A stretch of DNA of 64,000 nt, taken from the NCBI GenBank assembly GCA_964465125.1, contig CAYXIO010000002.1, positions 62,001 to 126,000 on the forward strand, read 5' to 3'. This DNA is from CAYOHG01 sp964465125. GTDB lineage: Bacteria > Planctomycetota > Phycisphaerae > UBA1845 > Fen-1342. Positions 35,077 through 43,912 of the stretch are shown piece after piece. The notes under the pieces were generated by a model that saw only the letters and a list, made by a program, of their open reading frames with translations, ran no database searches and had not been told where the DNA came from. A program made the position numbers and the translations under genes. Position 1 is the stretch's first letter, and each line of letters starts with the position of its first letter.

Positions 35077-35823
35077 ATGGGGCCCGTTCCACTGCCGCTG
35101 AGTTTGGATTGCCGGCACCCCCGCACGGCAGAGTTGGCGGAGCGCGTGCGCTGGATCCAGTGGGGCTACCGGGGGCGCGGTCCGCTACGCCCCAGTGGTT
35201 GGGCCGCGCTCGACAGCCTCCTGGGCGGGGGCTGGGCCTGCGGCGGCGTGCATGAGTTGGTGTCCAGCTCACCCGCGGGGCCGCTTTGGACCGTGGCCTG
35301 GCAGGCTTCCGGGGCGGCGGCAGCGGTGGTCAGACGCCCCATCCTCTGCATCGATGAGAGAGATGAAATCTACCCGCCAGGAGTCGTCCAGCTCGGCGTG
35401 CCGCTCGATTGGCTGCTGGTCGTGCGTGTGCGGCAGCGGCTGGATGCGTTGTGGGTGTGCGAGCAAGCTTTGCGCAGCCGGGCGCTGGCGACGGTGATCG
35501 CTCCGCTGCGCAGTATCGATCCCCATACCTCGCGCCGGCTGCAACTGGCGGCCGAGCTGGGCGGCGGCCTCGGGTTCCTGATCCTCGATCAGCCCCGAGG
35601 CTCGCCAACCTTCGCGGTGACGCGGTTGCAGATCGACCCGCTGCCACCGGCGCGGCCCGGAGAGCAGCGAATACGGGCGACCGTGCTGAAGCGGCGTGAA
35701 AGCCGGGCGGGTGAGAGCATTGAGCTGAGGTTGCCGTCCTCAGGCGATTGCGGCGTCAACGTTTCGCCGGCCTCCCGGGGCGTGCCCGGCCCGATTCCGC
35801 CGGCCGCGCGCAGCGCCGGCTGA
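35077..35823 (+). CDS. ImuA-like (RecA/SulA-related) protein
   Basis: A 248-residue protein starting at ATG 35077, with GTG 35071 as an in-frame alternative. The pattern SGWAALDSLLGGGWACGGVHEL matches the start of ImuA, a RecA-like partner of the Y-family polymerase ImuB in SOS translesion mutagenesis. The next strand and turns (RPILCIDERDEIYPPG, QLGVPLDWLLVVRV, ALWVCEQALRSRALATVI) follow the family plan. As in ImuA, a normal Walker A is missing. ImuB and DnaE2 genes, usually next in an operon, are absent: the next gene is on the other strand. Confidence 0.8.
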   Translation: MGPVPLPLSLDCRHPRTAELAERVRWIQWGYRGRGPLRPSGWAALDSLLGGGWACGGVHELVSSSPAGPLWTVAWQASGAAAAVVRRPILCIDERDEIYPPGVVQLGVPLDWLLVVRVRQRLDALWVCEQALRSRALATVIAPLRSIDPHTSRRLQLAAELGGGLGFLILDQPRGSPTFAVTRLQIDPLPPARPGEQRIRATVLKRRESRAGESIELRLPSSGDCGVNVSPASRGVPGPIPPAARSAG

Positions 35824-35841
35824 CTCGAAGCCAGCCGGCGC
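35813..35841. terminator. Hairpin over the ImuA-like stop codon
   Basis: GCGCCGGCTG (35813-35822) pairs perfectly with CAGCCGGCGC (35832-35841) around a 9-base loop; the TGA stop of the ImuA-like gene is inside it. It separates two convergent genes. Confidence 0.6.
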
Positions 35842-35860
35842 GGGTAGGTTTGTGCAACTA

Positions 35861-37210
35861 CTACGGCTTCGGCGTTTCGGCACTCTGGCCGGCGAACATC
35901 TGGATCAGCGCGCCGACGTCGACGGGCAACACGCCCGCGTCGGAAAGCTCCTGGCGAGCCGCAGCCCCGTGATCGACCAGCGCGTCGTTGAATCCCAGCC
36001 GTAGCGTTCCGTCCGCGGCGCCGAAATGGAGCAGCGCGAGCGACTCCACACCCGAGCCCGAGCGGTAGACGATCTCCAGCACGGCGTTCTTGATTAACTC
36101 CGCGTCCTCGTCGTCATCGATCGCCAGCTTCGACGCACGCAGGACGTACAGCCCGTCTGCCTGCTTCTCGACGACGACCTGGCCGGCCTGTTCTTCGAGA
36201 TGCCGGGCAAGAGCCTCGAGCTGCTCGGTACTCGCCGTGCCCGAAAGAAACCCATTCAGCAGATTCTCCAGCTCCTGCGCCTTGCCCGGGTCGGCGTTGT
36301 CTTCACTGTTCAGATCAATGTGCAGGCGGTTGCGCTGCGAAGCGCTCATCCGCAGCGAATCGGACCGGAGCTCGATCGAGGCCGACGTCTCGGCGTCCGC
36401 CTCGGCGGGCTCGTTGCCAGGCGCCTCGTCCTTCAATTCGAGACCGAACACGCCGTTCAGCAGCTCGCCCTTCACCGAATCCAGGTCGAGCAGCACGCCG
36501 CGCCCGAACAGCACCACGGCTATCGCCGCTTCGGGGGACTCCTCCAGGACCTGGTCGGGCAGGCTTGCGAGCTGTAGGAAAACCCACGTGTCGCTCTCGG
36601 AATAGGCGCCGCGGACGGTCAAGTCCAGCCCCGCCACGTCCGCTTCGGCCGTCTCATCGGCGCGGACCGCGAGATCGAGGAAGACCGATTGCAGCGAATC
36701 GGCGGAGAGCGACGAAGCCGATCCTTCGCTGTTCATCAACCGGCTGAGTGAAACGGGCTCGTTGAAGCCCAGGTCGATTTGCCCGTCGAGGTGGATGCCC
36801 TCGACGCGGACGCGGTCGACTTGCAGCGTCAGCCCGCGCCATTCGGTGCTCCGCAAGCTGCGGAAGATCGTCGCCGCCTCGACGCGCTCCTGGCGCGTCG
36901 GCTCGAAGATCAGGGCGATCAGGACAGCGGCGGCCGCAACAGCCGAGAAATACCGAATCACTTTTCGCGAGTTCATGCCAAGCCCTCTTGAGCCGGTGCG
37001 ACGCTGCCCGTCGTGTACGCGGTGTCCTGAGAGCTCGCCCATCGTCCACGCCGCACGTTGACGATCGCTCGGCGCCTCAGGCAGCGAGATGCGGCTTGCC
37101 AGGCGGCGGAGATTCGCGTCCACACGACGATCTTCCGCGTCACTCGACCAGCCGATTCCGCCGCCACCGGCCGAATCGAACGCTTCCGATTGGGGATCAT
37201 GCGAGCTCAT
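35861..37210 (-). CDS. Membrane anti-sigma-like protein
   Basis: A 449-residue protein behind an ECF sigma gene. The first 78 residues are cytoplasmic with an NLRRLASRISLPEAPSDRQ segment typical of planctomycete anti-sigma N-termini, then one membrane helix (VIRYFSAVAAAAVLIALIF, about 84-102) and a large extracytoplasmic domain of beta strands and Asp/Glu-rich helices. ATG 37210 is used; another ATG at 36976 with GAGGG upstream is an in-frame alternative that would drop the cytoplasmic part. The sigma gene ends 88 bp upstream, so the two are cotranscribed. I infer that it holds the sigma factor until a signal arrives outside. Confidence 0.75.
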   Translation of the reverse strand: MSSHDPQSEAFDSAGGGGIGWSSDAEDRRVDANLRRLASRISLPEAPSDRQRAAWTMGELSGHRVHDGQRRTGSRGLGMNSRKVIRYFSAVAAAAVLIALIFEPTRQERVEAATIFRSLRSTEWRGLTLQVDRVRVEGIHLDGQIDLGFNEPVSLSRLMNSEGSASSLSADSLQSVFLDLAVRADETAEADVAGLDLTVRGAYSESDTWVFLQLASLPDQVLEESPEAAIAVVLFGRGVLLDLDSVKGELLNGVFGLELKDEAPGNEPAEADAETSASIELRSDSLRMSASQRNRLHIDLNSEDNADPGKAQELENLLNGFLSGTASTEQLEALARHLEEQAGQVVVEKQADGLYVLRASKLAIDDDEDAELIKNAVLEIVYRSGSGVESLALLHFGAADGTLRLGFNDALVDHGAAARQELSDAGVLPVDVGALIQMFAGQSAETPKP

Positions 37211-37298
37211 AGCACTACCACTCTTCGTTTGCCGGCGATCACCGGCGGGCAACGTCGCGGGTCCCTTGTGGTCCGCGGCGCTGCACCGGCAACGCCGC

Positions 37299-37865
37299 TC
37301 ACTCCAGGCAACGCAACTTCTGTCTCAGGGCCAGGCGCGCGCGGTACAGTCGACCCTCGATCGCGCGCACGCTGACGCGCAACTGCTGTGCGAGGTCGCC
37401 GAACTCCCGTCCGTGGAAGTAGTGCTCGACGATCAGGCCCTGCTCGGCCGCCGGCAGCTCGGTCAGCGCCAGCAGCAACTGGTCGCGGACCTCCTGGCGT
37501 TCGAGCCACTCGTCGGGCAGCTCCACGCCGCCCAGCCGGTCGGCCAGTTCGCGCGCCAAGGCCGGATTCTGACGCGGCGCCCGGTCGCCGCGCCGCTTGC
37601 GCGAGCGCCAGTAGCTGCCGACGAGGTTGGCGGCGATGCCGCGCAGCCAGTACTCGGTTTCATGCTCGGGAACACGGTGCCGGCTGCTTGCCGCCGCCAG
37701 CCAGAGCTGCTGCATCAGGTCGCCGGCGGCGTCCGAGTCGCCCGTGCGGATCGCAAAGTAACGAAACAGCGCATCCGCACAGCGCTGGAACTCGCGCTCC
37801 AGTGCCCCCGGCTCGTCGGCCAGGGCCGCAAAGCGAATCGACAAGCTGCTGCTCGCCGCCGTCAA
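37299..37865 (-). CDS. ECF-type RNA polymerase sigma factor
   Basis: A 188-residue sigma factor of the ECF group. Region 2 (about 25-85) has CADALFRYFAIRTGDSDAAG and LMQQLWLAA; region 4 (about 125-185) ends with LPAAEQGLIVEHYFHGREF and VSVRAIEGRLYRARLALRQK, the helix-turn-helix that reads the -35. The start is TTG with GGAG 8 bases upstream. It is followed directly by the anti-sigma-like gene. Which genes it controls cannot be seen here. Confidence 0.9.
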   Translation of the reverse strand: MTAASSSLSIRFAALADEPGALEREFQRCADALFRYFAIRTGDSDAAGDLMQQLWLAAASSRHRVPEHETEYWLRGIAANLVGSYWRSRKRRGDRAPRQNPALARELADRLGGVELPDEWLERQEVRDQLLLALTELPAAEQGLIVEHYFHGREFGDLAQQLRVSVRAIEGRLYRARLALRQKLRCLE

Positions 37866-38096
37866 ACCATGCTCCGGTCAAGCCGTGCGTCCGCGGATCC
37901 GAGGCACCATGCTAATCGCCGACCCGTCCGCCAGCCCACGTGGAAAATCCACATGGTCATCGTTATGCGGGCCGTGGGGCAGACGCATCTCAGCGCCGGC
38001 CGGCGGCTCGACGCATCCCGCGGGCGATCACGAGGCATGCGACCCGCCCTGCGACCGCGTGTAGAATCAGCCCGGTCGATTCGAAGGAGCGAATGG

Positions 38097-39011
38097 GTGG
38101 CAACGCTGCGCGTGCTGATTCTGCGGGCCGCCGGAACGAACTGCGACCTCGAGACCGAGCATGCCTGGGCGCTGGCCGGTGCACAGCCCGAGCGCGTTCA
38201 TCTGCGCCGCGCGTGCGACGATCCGTCGCTGCTGCGGGAGTATCAGATTCTGACGCTACCGGGCGGGTTCAGCTTCGGCGACGACATCGCCGCCGGCCGC
38301 GTCTTCGCGACCCAGCTTCAGCGCTCGCTCGGCGACGAGTTGGCGCGCTTTTTCGGTGCCGGCAAGCTGATCCTCGCCATCTGCAACGGCTTCCAGGTGC
38401 TGGCGCGCATGGGCCTGCTTCCGTATCCTGAGCTGGCATTCGCGCGGCGGTTTCGCGCGGCGACCCGCGGCGAGGCCGGGCCGTCGAGCAGGGGGGCGGC
38501 TGGAAAGGTCGGTGCGTCCGTTGCGGCCAGCGTCGTCGTCGCTCCGGTACCGTCTGAGCCGGTGCCCTTGGTGTGCACGCTCGCGCCGAACGATCCGGTC
38601 GGCTTCCAGGATCGTTGGATTGCGATGCGGGCCGAGGCGTCGCCGTGCGCGTTCACCGAGCCCGGGCGCGTCTACGAGATGCCCATCGCGCACGGCGAGG
38701 GCCGCGTGGCGTTTCGCAATGACGCCGACGTGCAGCGCGTGCTGGGGGATCGGCTGGGCGTGCTGCGCTACGTCGATCCGCCCTGGCTGGACGCGGCGTC
38801 TGCGGGCGCGCCGCGCCTGCCAGCGAATCCCAATGGCAGCGCCGCGAACCTTGCCGGCCTTTGCGACCCCAGCGGCCGCGTCTTCGGACTGATGCCACAC
38901 CCCGACCGCTTCGTCACCTGGACGCAGCACCCGTGCTGGACTTCCCTGCCCGCGCGCGCCGAGGGCGACGGGTTGGCGATGTTCCACAAGGCGGCGGCGT
39001 ATTTCGATTAG
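38097..39011 (+). CDS. purQ: Phosphoribosylformylglycinamidine synthase, glutaminase subunit
   Basis: A 304-residue class I glutamine amidotransferase. AAGTNCDLETEHAW begins the domain, the nucleophile is Cys96 in ILAICNGFQVLARMG, and the catalytic His is in GLMPHPDRF near the C-terminus. PurQ feeds ammonia to PurL in the fourth step of purine synthesis. The GTG start at 38097 has AAGGAG 8 bases upstream; the long upstream extension (from 37089) crosses the ECF sigma region and is rejected. Normal PurQ is about 220-230 residues; this one is longer, with an insert around 130-155 (Ala/Gly/Ser/Val-rich) and 220-250. purL and purS are not in the window. Confidence 0.9.
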   Translation: MATLRVLILRAAGTNCDLETEHAWALAGAQPERVHLRRACDDPSLLREYQILTLPGGFSFGDDIAAGRVFATQLQRSLGDELARFFGAGKLILAICNGFQVLARMGLLPYPELAFARRFRAATRGEAGPSSRGAAGKVGASVAASVVVAPVPSEPVPLVCTLAPNDPVGFQDRWIAMRAEASPCAFTEPGRVYEMPIAHGEGRVAFRNDADVQRVLGDRLGVLRYVDPPWLDAASAGAPRLPANPNGSAANLAGLCDPSGRVFGLMPHPDRFVTWTQHPCWTSLPARAEGDGLAMFHKAAAYFD

Positions 39012-39051
39012 GGCATTGTCAGCAACGATGTGTCGCGACCGATTGGGGAGC

Positions 39052-39068
39052 GCGGGCCTCTTGCCCGC
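39052..39068. terminator. Hairpin between purQ and cassette B
   Basis: GCGGGC (39052-39057) pairs with GCCCGC (39063-39068) around CTCTT, between convergent genes. There is no clear T-tract. Confidence 0.45.
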
Positions 39069-39134
39069 AGAATGCAGGCTGGACGCGCGCACTCCCAGCA
39101 AGACCTGGACGGAATGCGCTCTGACGATGCCGAG

Positions 39135-40613
39135 CTACGGAATCCAGACGGGTTGCGGCACGGCCTCGAGCTCGCTCCGGTGCGACTCCGCTTGAGCGCG
39201 CGTGAGCAAGCGGAACAGTCGGGCGCGCAGTTGCTCGGAGAACACGGTGTCCAACGGGCGCAGCAGCTCGTACCGTTCGCGCTCGATGGCGATCAGCCGC
39301 TCCGCGATGTTCGGCTCCGCGGACTCCCGCAGCTCGCGCGCCCTGCCGTTCAACGCGTCCAGCGGCTTGCGGAATCGGGCCGCGACGGCGTCGCCGCGCT
39401 CGCGGGCGTCCTTGCAGATCAGCCAGGCCTTCTGCGTCTGCTCGTGATCAAGCTGAGCGATGCGGATGATCTCGCGCGTGTAGAGCGTCCAGGGGTGCTC
39501 GGCGGGCCGCGAGGCGGGCCGCGTGGCGAGCACCAGGACCATGTGGTGCGGCGCGATGCGGGCCAGCTCAGGGGTCAGCTCAATCGGCTCGGCTGGCAGT
39601 TTCCCGGTCTCGTCGTACTCGACCGCCGCGAGATTGGCTTTGCCGATCGGGCCATAATCTACCTCGCCCCGACGGACCCTCTCGTCCCACTCCGTCGCAG
39701 TCACTACCTCTTCGCCGGACCAACTTCCGCTTCGGAGGGGATCATGAACCGGGCGGGTACAGTCGCTGACCACCAATCCCGGCTCGATGTCGAGCTCCTT
39801 GAGCGTCAGTCGCTCGGGCAGATCAGGTTCGTTGAGTGCAGCGCTGTGCAAGCCGACGGTTTTCAGCGGGTCGGTGCGAGCGCCCGCGAAATACTGCACC
39901 TGGGCCGGGTACCAGATGTCGCCAAACTGCACCAGCTCACAGACCGCGTATCGGGGAACCCGCCCTGGTTCGAGAAGCTCAGAGCGCACGACGTTGTGTC
40001 CGCGCTGCGGGTCGATCCACCAATAGACCTGGGTGCCGCTCTCGAGCTTCAGCGCGACCTCTACCAGATTCCCCTCGGTGCGCTCCGCATAGCGGCCGGC
40101 ACTGTCATCCTGTGCAGGGTAGGTAAGAAAAATTTCCTCCAGACCACCCTTTCGCCTGTATTCGTTCCCGTCGGTTGGAAAAAGTCCCACCAGCCGGACA
40201 CTGGGAAGCTCGGCCGCGATAGCGCCGCCTGGCAACACGGTAACGAACGGATCAGGAAGCTGGTATTGGGCCACGTAGTCACTACGAATGAGCCGCCGGC
40301 TTGGCTGGTAGAGAATCTGCCCGGTATTCCCGTCAATGGCGGTACGGCCATCCGGGCCGCCGTAGTCAAACTCGATCACGTCGTCACCGGCCAGCAGCGA
40401 GCGCCGTCCATATTCGCCGTCGGGGACTGAATTTGCCGGCGACCAGGAGCCCCAGCGCACGTCGGCGCGCTGAATTGCCTGTCGATACGCGATGCACGCC
40501 TGAATGGCCGGCGGCAGCGGGCCGCGGTCCGGCGGACGCTTCTGCGCCGCCTGCTGCGTGGCAGTCAGTGCAGAAAACGCGCCGATGGCAAAGCCGACTA
40601 TTGGAGAGAACAT
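39135..40613 (-). CDS. Secreted protein of cassette B, unknown function
   Basis: A 492-residue exported protein. It starts at ATG 40613, which overlaps the stop of the Cys-rich gene by 16 bases, so translation is probably coupled. The signal region is short (FSPIVGFAIGAFSALTAT). The middle is beta-rich and shares WWIDPQRGHN, FGDIWYPAQVQYF, a LNEPDLPERLTLKELDIEPG stretch and, near the C-terminus, LDHEQTQKAWLI and FRLLTRAQAE with the 478-residue protein at 18793-20229. The two are full-length paralogues with diverged N-terminal thirds. Function unknown; the paired Cys-rich partner suggests an envelope or extracellular complex. Confidence 0.8.
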   Translation of the reverse strand: MFSPIVGFAIGAFSALTATQQAAQKRPPDRGPLPPAIQACIAYRQAIQRADVRWGSWSPANSVPDGEYGRRSLLAGDDVIEFDYGGPDGRTAIDGNTGQILYQPSRRLIRSDYVAQYQLPDPFVTVLPGGAIAAELPSVRLVGLFPTDGNEYRRKGGLEEIFLTYPAQDDSAGRYAERTEGNLVEVALKLESGTQVYWWIDPQRGHNVVRSELLEPGRVPRYAVCELVQFGDIWYPAQVQYFAGARTDPLKTVGLHSAALNEPDLPERLTLKELDIEPGLVVSDCTRPVHDPLRSGSWSGEEVVTATEWDERVRRGEVDYGPIGKANLAAVEYDETGKLPAEPIELTPELARIAPHHMVLVLATRPASRPAEHPWTLYTREIIRIAQLDHEQTQKAWLICKDARERGDAVAARFRKPLDALNGRARELRESAEPNIAERLIAIERERYELLRPLDTVFSEQLRARLFRLLTRAQAESHRSELEAVPQPVWIP

Positions 40614-41056
40614 GCTGTTGGCTGCTCGTAGTATTCGAACGCCGGTCCGTCAAACTTGACGTAGTCATCGGAGAGCGTGCAGTTTCCGCTTGCTTCACAG
40701 TTACCACCGTCGACGCCGCTGGCGTTGTTGCAACGCTTGCGCTGCCAACAGTACACCTCGCGCCGGTAGACCTTCCTGCAACCCGATTCGTTCTGTTGGC
40801 ACTGGCGAAACGCACGGGGAACGTTGAAGCATATTTTCTGATTGCTCTGGCAGATACTGACCTGGCCGTCCGAGCCGCAGACGCAGTTGTCGGCGAGTGA
40901 ATCGTAGCAACCCTCGCAAGCGGATGGGGCGATCGCGTGCCCGCAGCCTATGTATTCGCCAACAGGCAACGGCTCCTCCGCTCGGGCGCGCGAAGGTAGG
41001 AAGAGGAGACCCAGGTACACGCAGATGCACATTGCCAGGCTGGATCGCGAAGACAC
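40598..41056 (-). CDS. Secreted Cys-rich protein, copy B
   Basis: A 152-residue exported protein. GTG 41056 is chosen because AAGGAGG (41067-41061) is four bases upstream; an ATG at 41032 in frame lacks a ribosome site. The signal peptide (CICVYLGLLFLPSRARA) is followed by about 14 cysteines, with motifs such as SACEGCYDSLADNCVCG, CRKVYRREVYCWQRKRC and GNCEASGNC. No known family. It is the intact paralogue of the gene at 18314-18781, sharing cysteine spacing. Heavy disulfide bonding in the periplasm or outside is likely. It is the first gene of the cassette. Confidence 0.78.
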   Translation of the reverse strand: MSSRSSLAMCICVYLGLLFLPSRARAEEPLPVGEYIGCGHAIAPSACEGCYDSLADNCVCGSDGQVSICQSNQKICFNVPRAFRQCQQNESGCRKVYRREVYCWQRKRCNNASGVDGGNCEASGNCTLSDDYVKFDGPAFEYYEQPTACSLQ

Positions 41057-41102
41057 AGAACCTCCTTGCGCCGCATTGATCGACGCCCGCCACGGAACTC
41101 AG

Positions 41103-41162
41103 GGCGGAAGGCGGAAGGCGGAAGGCGGAAGGCGGAAGGCGGAAGGCGGAAGGCGGAAGGCG
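41103..41162 (-). repeat. Heptamer tandem array TTCCGCC x8 (cassette B leader)
   Basis: Eight perfect copies (41103-41158) plus a partial ninth (to 41162). On the transcribed strand the unit is TTCCGCC, equal to CCGCCTT in another register. It lies about 46 bases before the GTG of the Cys-rich gene. Array A has GCATCCC units, equal to CCGCATC. The units share CCGC and length, not full sequence. Confidence 0.95.
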
Positions 41163-41196
41163 CCCATCTAGCCACCCCATCCACCCACACGGGAGA

Positions 41197-41225
41197 AACA
41201 TAGCACAAAACGACCGGCACGTCAA
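41197..41225 (-). promoter_or_regulatory. Promoter of cassette copy B
   Basis: On the minus strand TTGACG (41225-41220), a 17-base spacer and TATGTT (41202-41197). The start should be near 41190, so the heptamer array lies about 30 bases into the leader, as in copy A. Confidence 0.6.
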
Positions 41226-41269
41226 GAAGAACGTCACGAAGGGAATTGCAAGGTATCCTCCGTGCGCGC

Positions 41270-42475
41270 TTACGCCAGGTGCGCCTTCTTCCGTCGCCCG
41301 CTCAAGTACGACTCCATCACGCACGCGCTCAGGTCGCTGCTGACGCAGTGAAACGTCACGCCGCGCGTCAGCCTGCCAAGGTCATTGACAAATCCGAGCC
41401 AGTCCATGTCCCAGTAGTCGTCCGTCAGCGCGAAGGTGCAGATGCGCACGTCCTGGCGCGCAATGAGGTACGCCTCCTTCAAGGTCGTGACGTGGCTCAG
41501 CTCGCCGGGCGGGTAAATAAGGTACACATAGTCGCCCTGCATGTGCGCCGTCGGCTGGCCGTCGGTGATGATGAAGATCATTTTGTTCTCGCCGCCGCGA
41601 CGCCGCAGCAGTTGACGCGCCTTGAGCAGCCCGAGATGCAGGTTGGTGAAGTGCGGCGGAGCCTGGTCGAGCTTGTGAATGGGAACCTTGAGCCGGATCA
41701 CGGGATCGTACAGGGTCACCGGTTTGGGCATCAGCAGGGGCAGCTTGTCCTCGGGGATCACCTCCGCGCCGGTTGCGAACCCGATCAGATCGATCGTGTC
41801 GCTCGAAAAACGCTGGCGAATCAGCGCGATCAGGCCCAATGCGGTTCGCTTGGCGTGCAGGAAGCGCTGGGAGCGGGCCATCGAGCCTGACTGGTCGAGT
41901 AACACAACCGTGCTGCACGTGGCGCGCGACTCGCTCTCGAAGCGTTCGAGATCGGAGTCGCGCAGACGCAACGGGAGCAGCGCGCCGGTCTCGCCGATGG
42001 CCCGTTCAGCTCGTGGCGAAGCGTCGTTCGGCGAGCGGGCCCGCGCGGCCTCCTCGGCCCGTCGACGGATTGCATTGCGCAGCGAGGTCGAGACGTCGAT
42101 CTCGCTGGCGGAGTCGCCGAAGTGGTAGGGGCGCGTGCCCTCGATGCGCTCGCCGCCAACGCCCGCTTCGGCGGAGGCGTGCCCTTCGCGCGTCCCGCGC
42201 CGCAGGTCGCGAAAGATCTCCATCAGCGCCTTGCGCTGCATGGCGTTGACGGCTTTGGGTGTCAGCCGGAATCGCCCGCGGAATCTCTCCAGCAGCCCGC
42301 TCTCCAGCAGTTCCTTGAGAAGCTCCGAGTACTCGGGGTTGTGCTCCAGCTCGCGGACGGCGCGCAGCGCCTCGTCGCCGTGCATCAGCACGAGGTCGAG
42401 GAAATCGGCGGACAGCCCCAGGTCGTTCTGGAACTGAAACTTGCGGCCGTTGAATTCGAAATAGCGGTTGATCAC
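41270..42475 (-). CDS. VWA domain protein (MIDAS type)
   Basis: A 401-residue protein. N-terminal helical region (about 1-190), then a von Willebrand factor A domain with an intact metal site: VLLDQSGSMARS, a Thr in HFTNLHLGL and the Asp in IFIITDGQPTA. It resembles proteins that team with MoxR or magnesium-chelatase-type AAA ATPases to load or remodel enzymes; no ATPase is next door. The GTG start at 42475 follows AGGAG at 6 bases; a longer ORF begins at 42586 with no such site. The middle Arg/Glu-rich segment is charged. Confidence 0.82.
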   Translation of the reverse strand: MINRYFEFNGRKFQFQNDLGLSADFLDLVLMHGDEALRAVRELEHNPEYSELLKELLESGLLERFRGRFRLTPKAVNAMQRKALMEIFRDLRRGTREGHASAEAGVGGERIEGTRPYHFGDSASEIDVSTSLRNAIRRRAEEAARARSPNDASPRAERAIGETGALLPLRLRDSDLERFESESRATCSTVVLLDQSGSMARSQRFLHAKRTALGLIALIRQRFSSDTIDLIGFATGAEVIPEDKLPLLMPKPVTLYDPVIRLKVPIHKLDQAPPHFTNLHLGLLKARQLLRRRGGENKMIFIITDGQPTAHMQGDYVYLIYPPGELSHVTTLKEAYLIARQDVRICTFALTDDYWDMDWLGFVNDLGRLTRGVTFHCVSSDLSACVMESYLSGRRKKAHLA

Positions 42476-42646
42476 CGCCGGCTCCTGCTGGTGCTTGGCA
42501 GATTGTAGCCCGCGCGCCTTCCGCGGCTGCGTTTCAACCGGACCGCGCAGGCAGGGATACGCCGATGGCGATGACGCCGACAGCAATCCCCAGCGCGAAG
42601 CCGCTGACGCTGCGATCGCTGACCGCCGGACTGAACGCGCGAAACG

Positions 42647-43912
42647 CTAATGAACCTGCTTCAGATCGTGCCCGAGTTTGTGCTTCTTGGCCTCGAGGTA
42701 GCGCCGGTTGGCCTCGTTTGGCGGAATTTCGAGCGGAATCTGCTCGACCACGTCCAGGCCGTAGACTTCCAGCCGGCTCACCTTCTTCGGGTTGTTCGTA
42801 AGAATACGAATCCGCGACAGCCCCAGGTCGCGGAGAATCTGCGCGCCGACGCCGTAGTCGCGCCGGTCCGGCGGAAGTCCCAGCGCGACGTTCGCCTCGA
42901 CCGTGTCGAGCCCCTGGTCCTGCAACCGGTAGGCCTTCAGCTTGTTCAGCAAGCCGATGCCGCGGCCCTCCTGCCGCAGGTAGATGAGCACGCCACGCCC
43001 CGCGGCGGCGATCTGCGCCATCGCGGCGTGAAGCTGCTCGCCGCACTCGCAGCGCATCGAGCCGAAGACGTCGCCGGTCAGGCATTCCGAATGAACGCGG
43101 ATGAGCGTGGGCTGAGCGTCGGCGGGCGTCGCGCCGGTTTCATCGGGCAGCCCGACGCCGCCGTAGGTCATCGCCAGGTGCAGCTTGTCGTCGGCGCGGG
43201 AGTGGTAGGCGAAGAGCTGCCAGCTTCCCCACAGGTTCTGGATCGGAACGCATTCGAGCCGCTCGACCAGCCGTTCGCGCCGCATGCGGTATTCGATCAG
43301 GCTCGCGACGGTGCACATCTTCAGGGCGTGCTTGCGCGCAAACACGGTCAGTTGCGGCACGCGCGCCATGCTGCCGTCATCGTTCAAGACCTCGATGATT
43401 GCCGCGGCGGGCATGAGGTCAGCCAGGCGGCAGAGGTCGACCGAGCCCTCGGTCTGTCCGACGCGCACCAGCACCCCGCCGTCCCGTGCGATCAGCGGGT
43501 TGACGTGTCCCGGGCGGACGAAATCTTCCGGGGTCGCCTCTTCCGCGACGGTGCGCAGGATGGTGGTGGCTCGATCGCGCGCGGAAACGCCGCTGCCCAC
43601 GCCGAGGTGCGCTGCGCCGTCGACGGTGACCGTGAACGCGGTTCCGAAGCGCGTGTTGTTCACGATGGTCTGAGGATGGAAGTGGAGTTGCTCGCAGCGC
43701 GTGCGGGTCAACGCGATGCACAGCGTCCCGCGGCCGTGCAGGAGCATGAAATTGACCTTGTCGGGCGTGACGAACTCCGCCGGGCAGACCAGGTCGCCTT
43801 CGTTCTCGCGGTCCTCGTCGTCGCACAGGATGATCATGCGCCCGGCGCGGAGCTCCTCAAGTATCTCTTCGATCGGGGCGAACGGTTCCGTTGCGGGCGA
43901 GCCGGTGGGCAT
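42647..43912 (-). CDS. ribBA: RibBA: DHBP synthase / GTP cyclohydrolase II
   Basis: A 421-residue bifunctional riboflavin enzyme. The DHBP synthase half (1-~205) has CDDEDRENEGDL, metal- and substrate-binding, but the second metal site reads VGQTEGSVDL, with Gln153 in place of the usual His. The GTP cyclohydrolase II half (about 215-421) has RVHSECLTGDVFGSMRCECG with the three zinc cysteines, and YLRQEGRGIGLLNK. The two halves begin the two branches of riboflavin synthesis. The ribH gene diverges from it 250 bp away, so the riboflavin genes are clustered. I see no FMN riboswitch upstream. Confidence 0.95.
   Translation of the reverse strand: MPTGSPATEPFAPIEEILEELRAGRMIILCDDEDRENEGDLVCPAEFVTPDKVNFMLLHGRGTLCIALTRTRCEQLHFHPQTIVNNTRFGTAFTVTVDGAAHLGVGSGVSARDRATTILRTVAEEATPEDFVRPGHVNPLIARDGGVLVRVGQTEGSVDLCRLADLMPAAAIIEVLNDDGSMARVPQLTVFARKHALKMCTVASLIEYRMRRERLVERLECVPIQNLWGSWQLFAYHSRADDKLHLAMTYGGVGLPDETGATPADAQPTLIRVHSECLTGDVFGSMRCECGEQLHAAMAQIAAAGRGVLIYLRQEGRGIGLLNKLKAYRLQDQGLDTVEANVALGLPPDRRDYGVGAQILRDLGLSRIRILTNNPKKVSRLEVYGLDVVEQIPLEIPPNEANRRYLEAKKHKLGHDLKQVH

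Noticed and set aside
37089..39011. 640-residue ORF containing purQ
   Set aside because: The first 336 codons lie antisense to the sigma and anti-sigma genes; the GTG at 38097 with AAGGAG gives a normal PurQ start.
41103..41158. Possible CRISPR or coding repeat in the heptamer array
   Set aside because: There are no spacers, the unit is 7 bases and it does not keep a frame; it is a simple tandem repeat in the leader.
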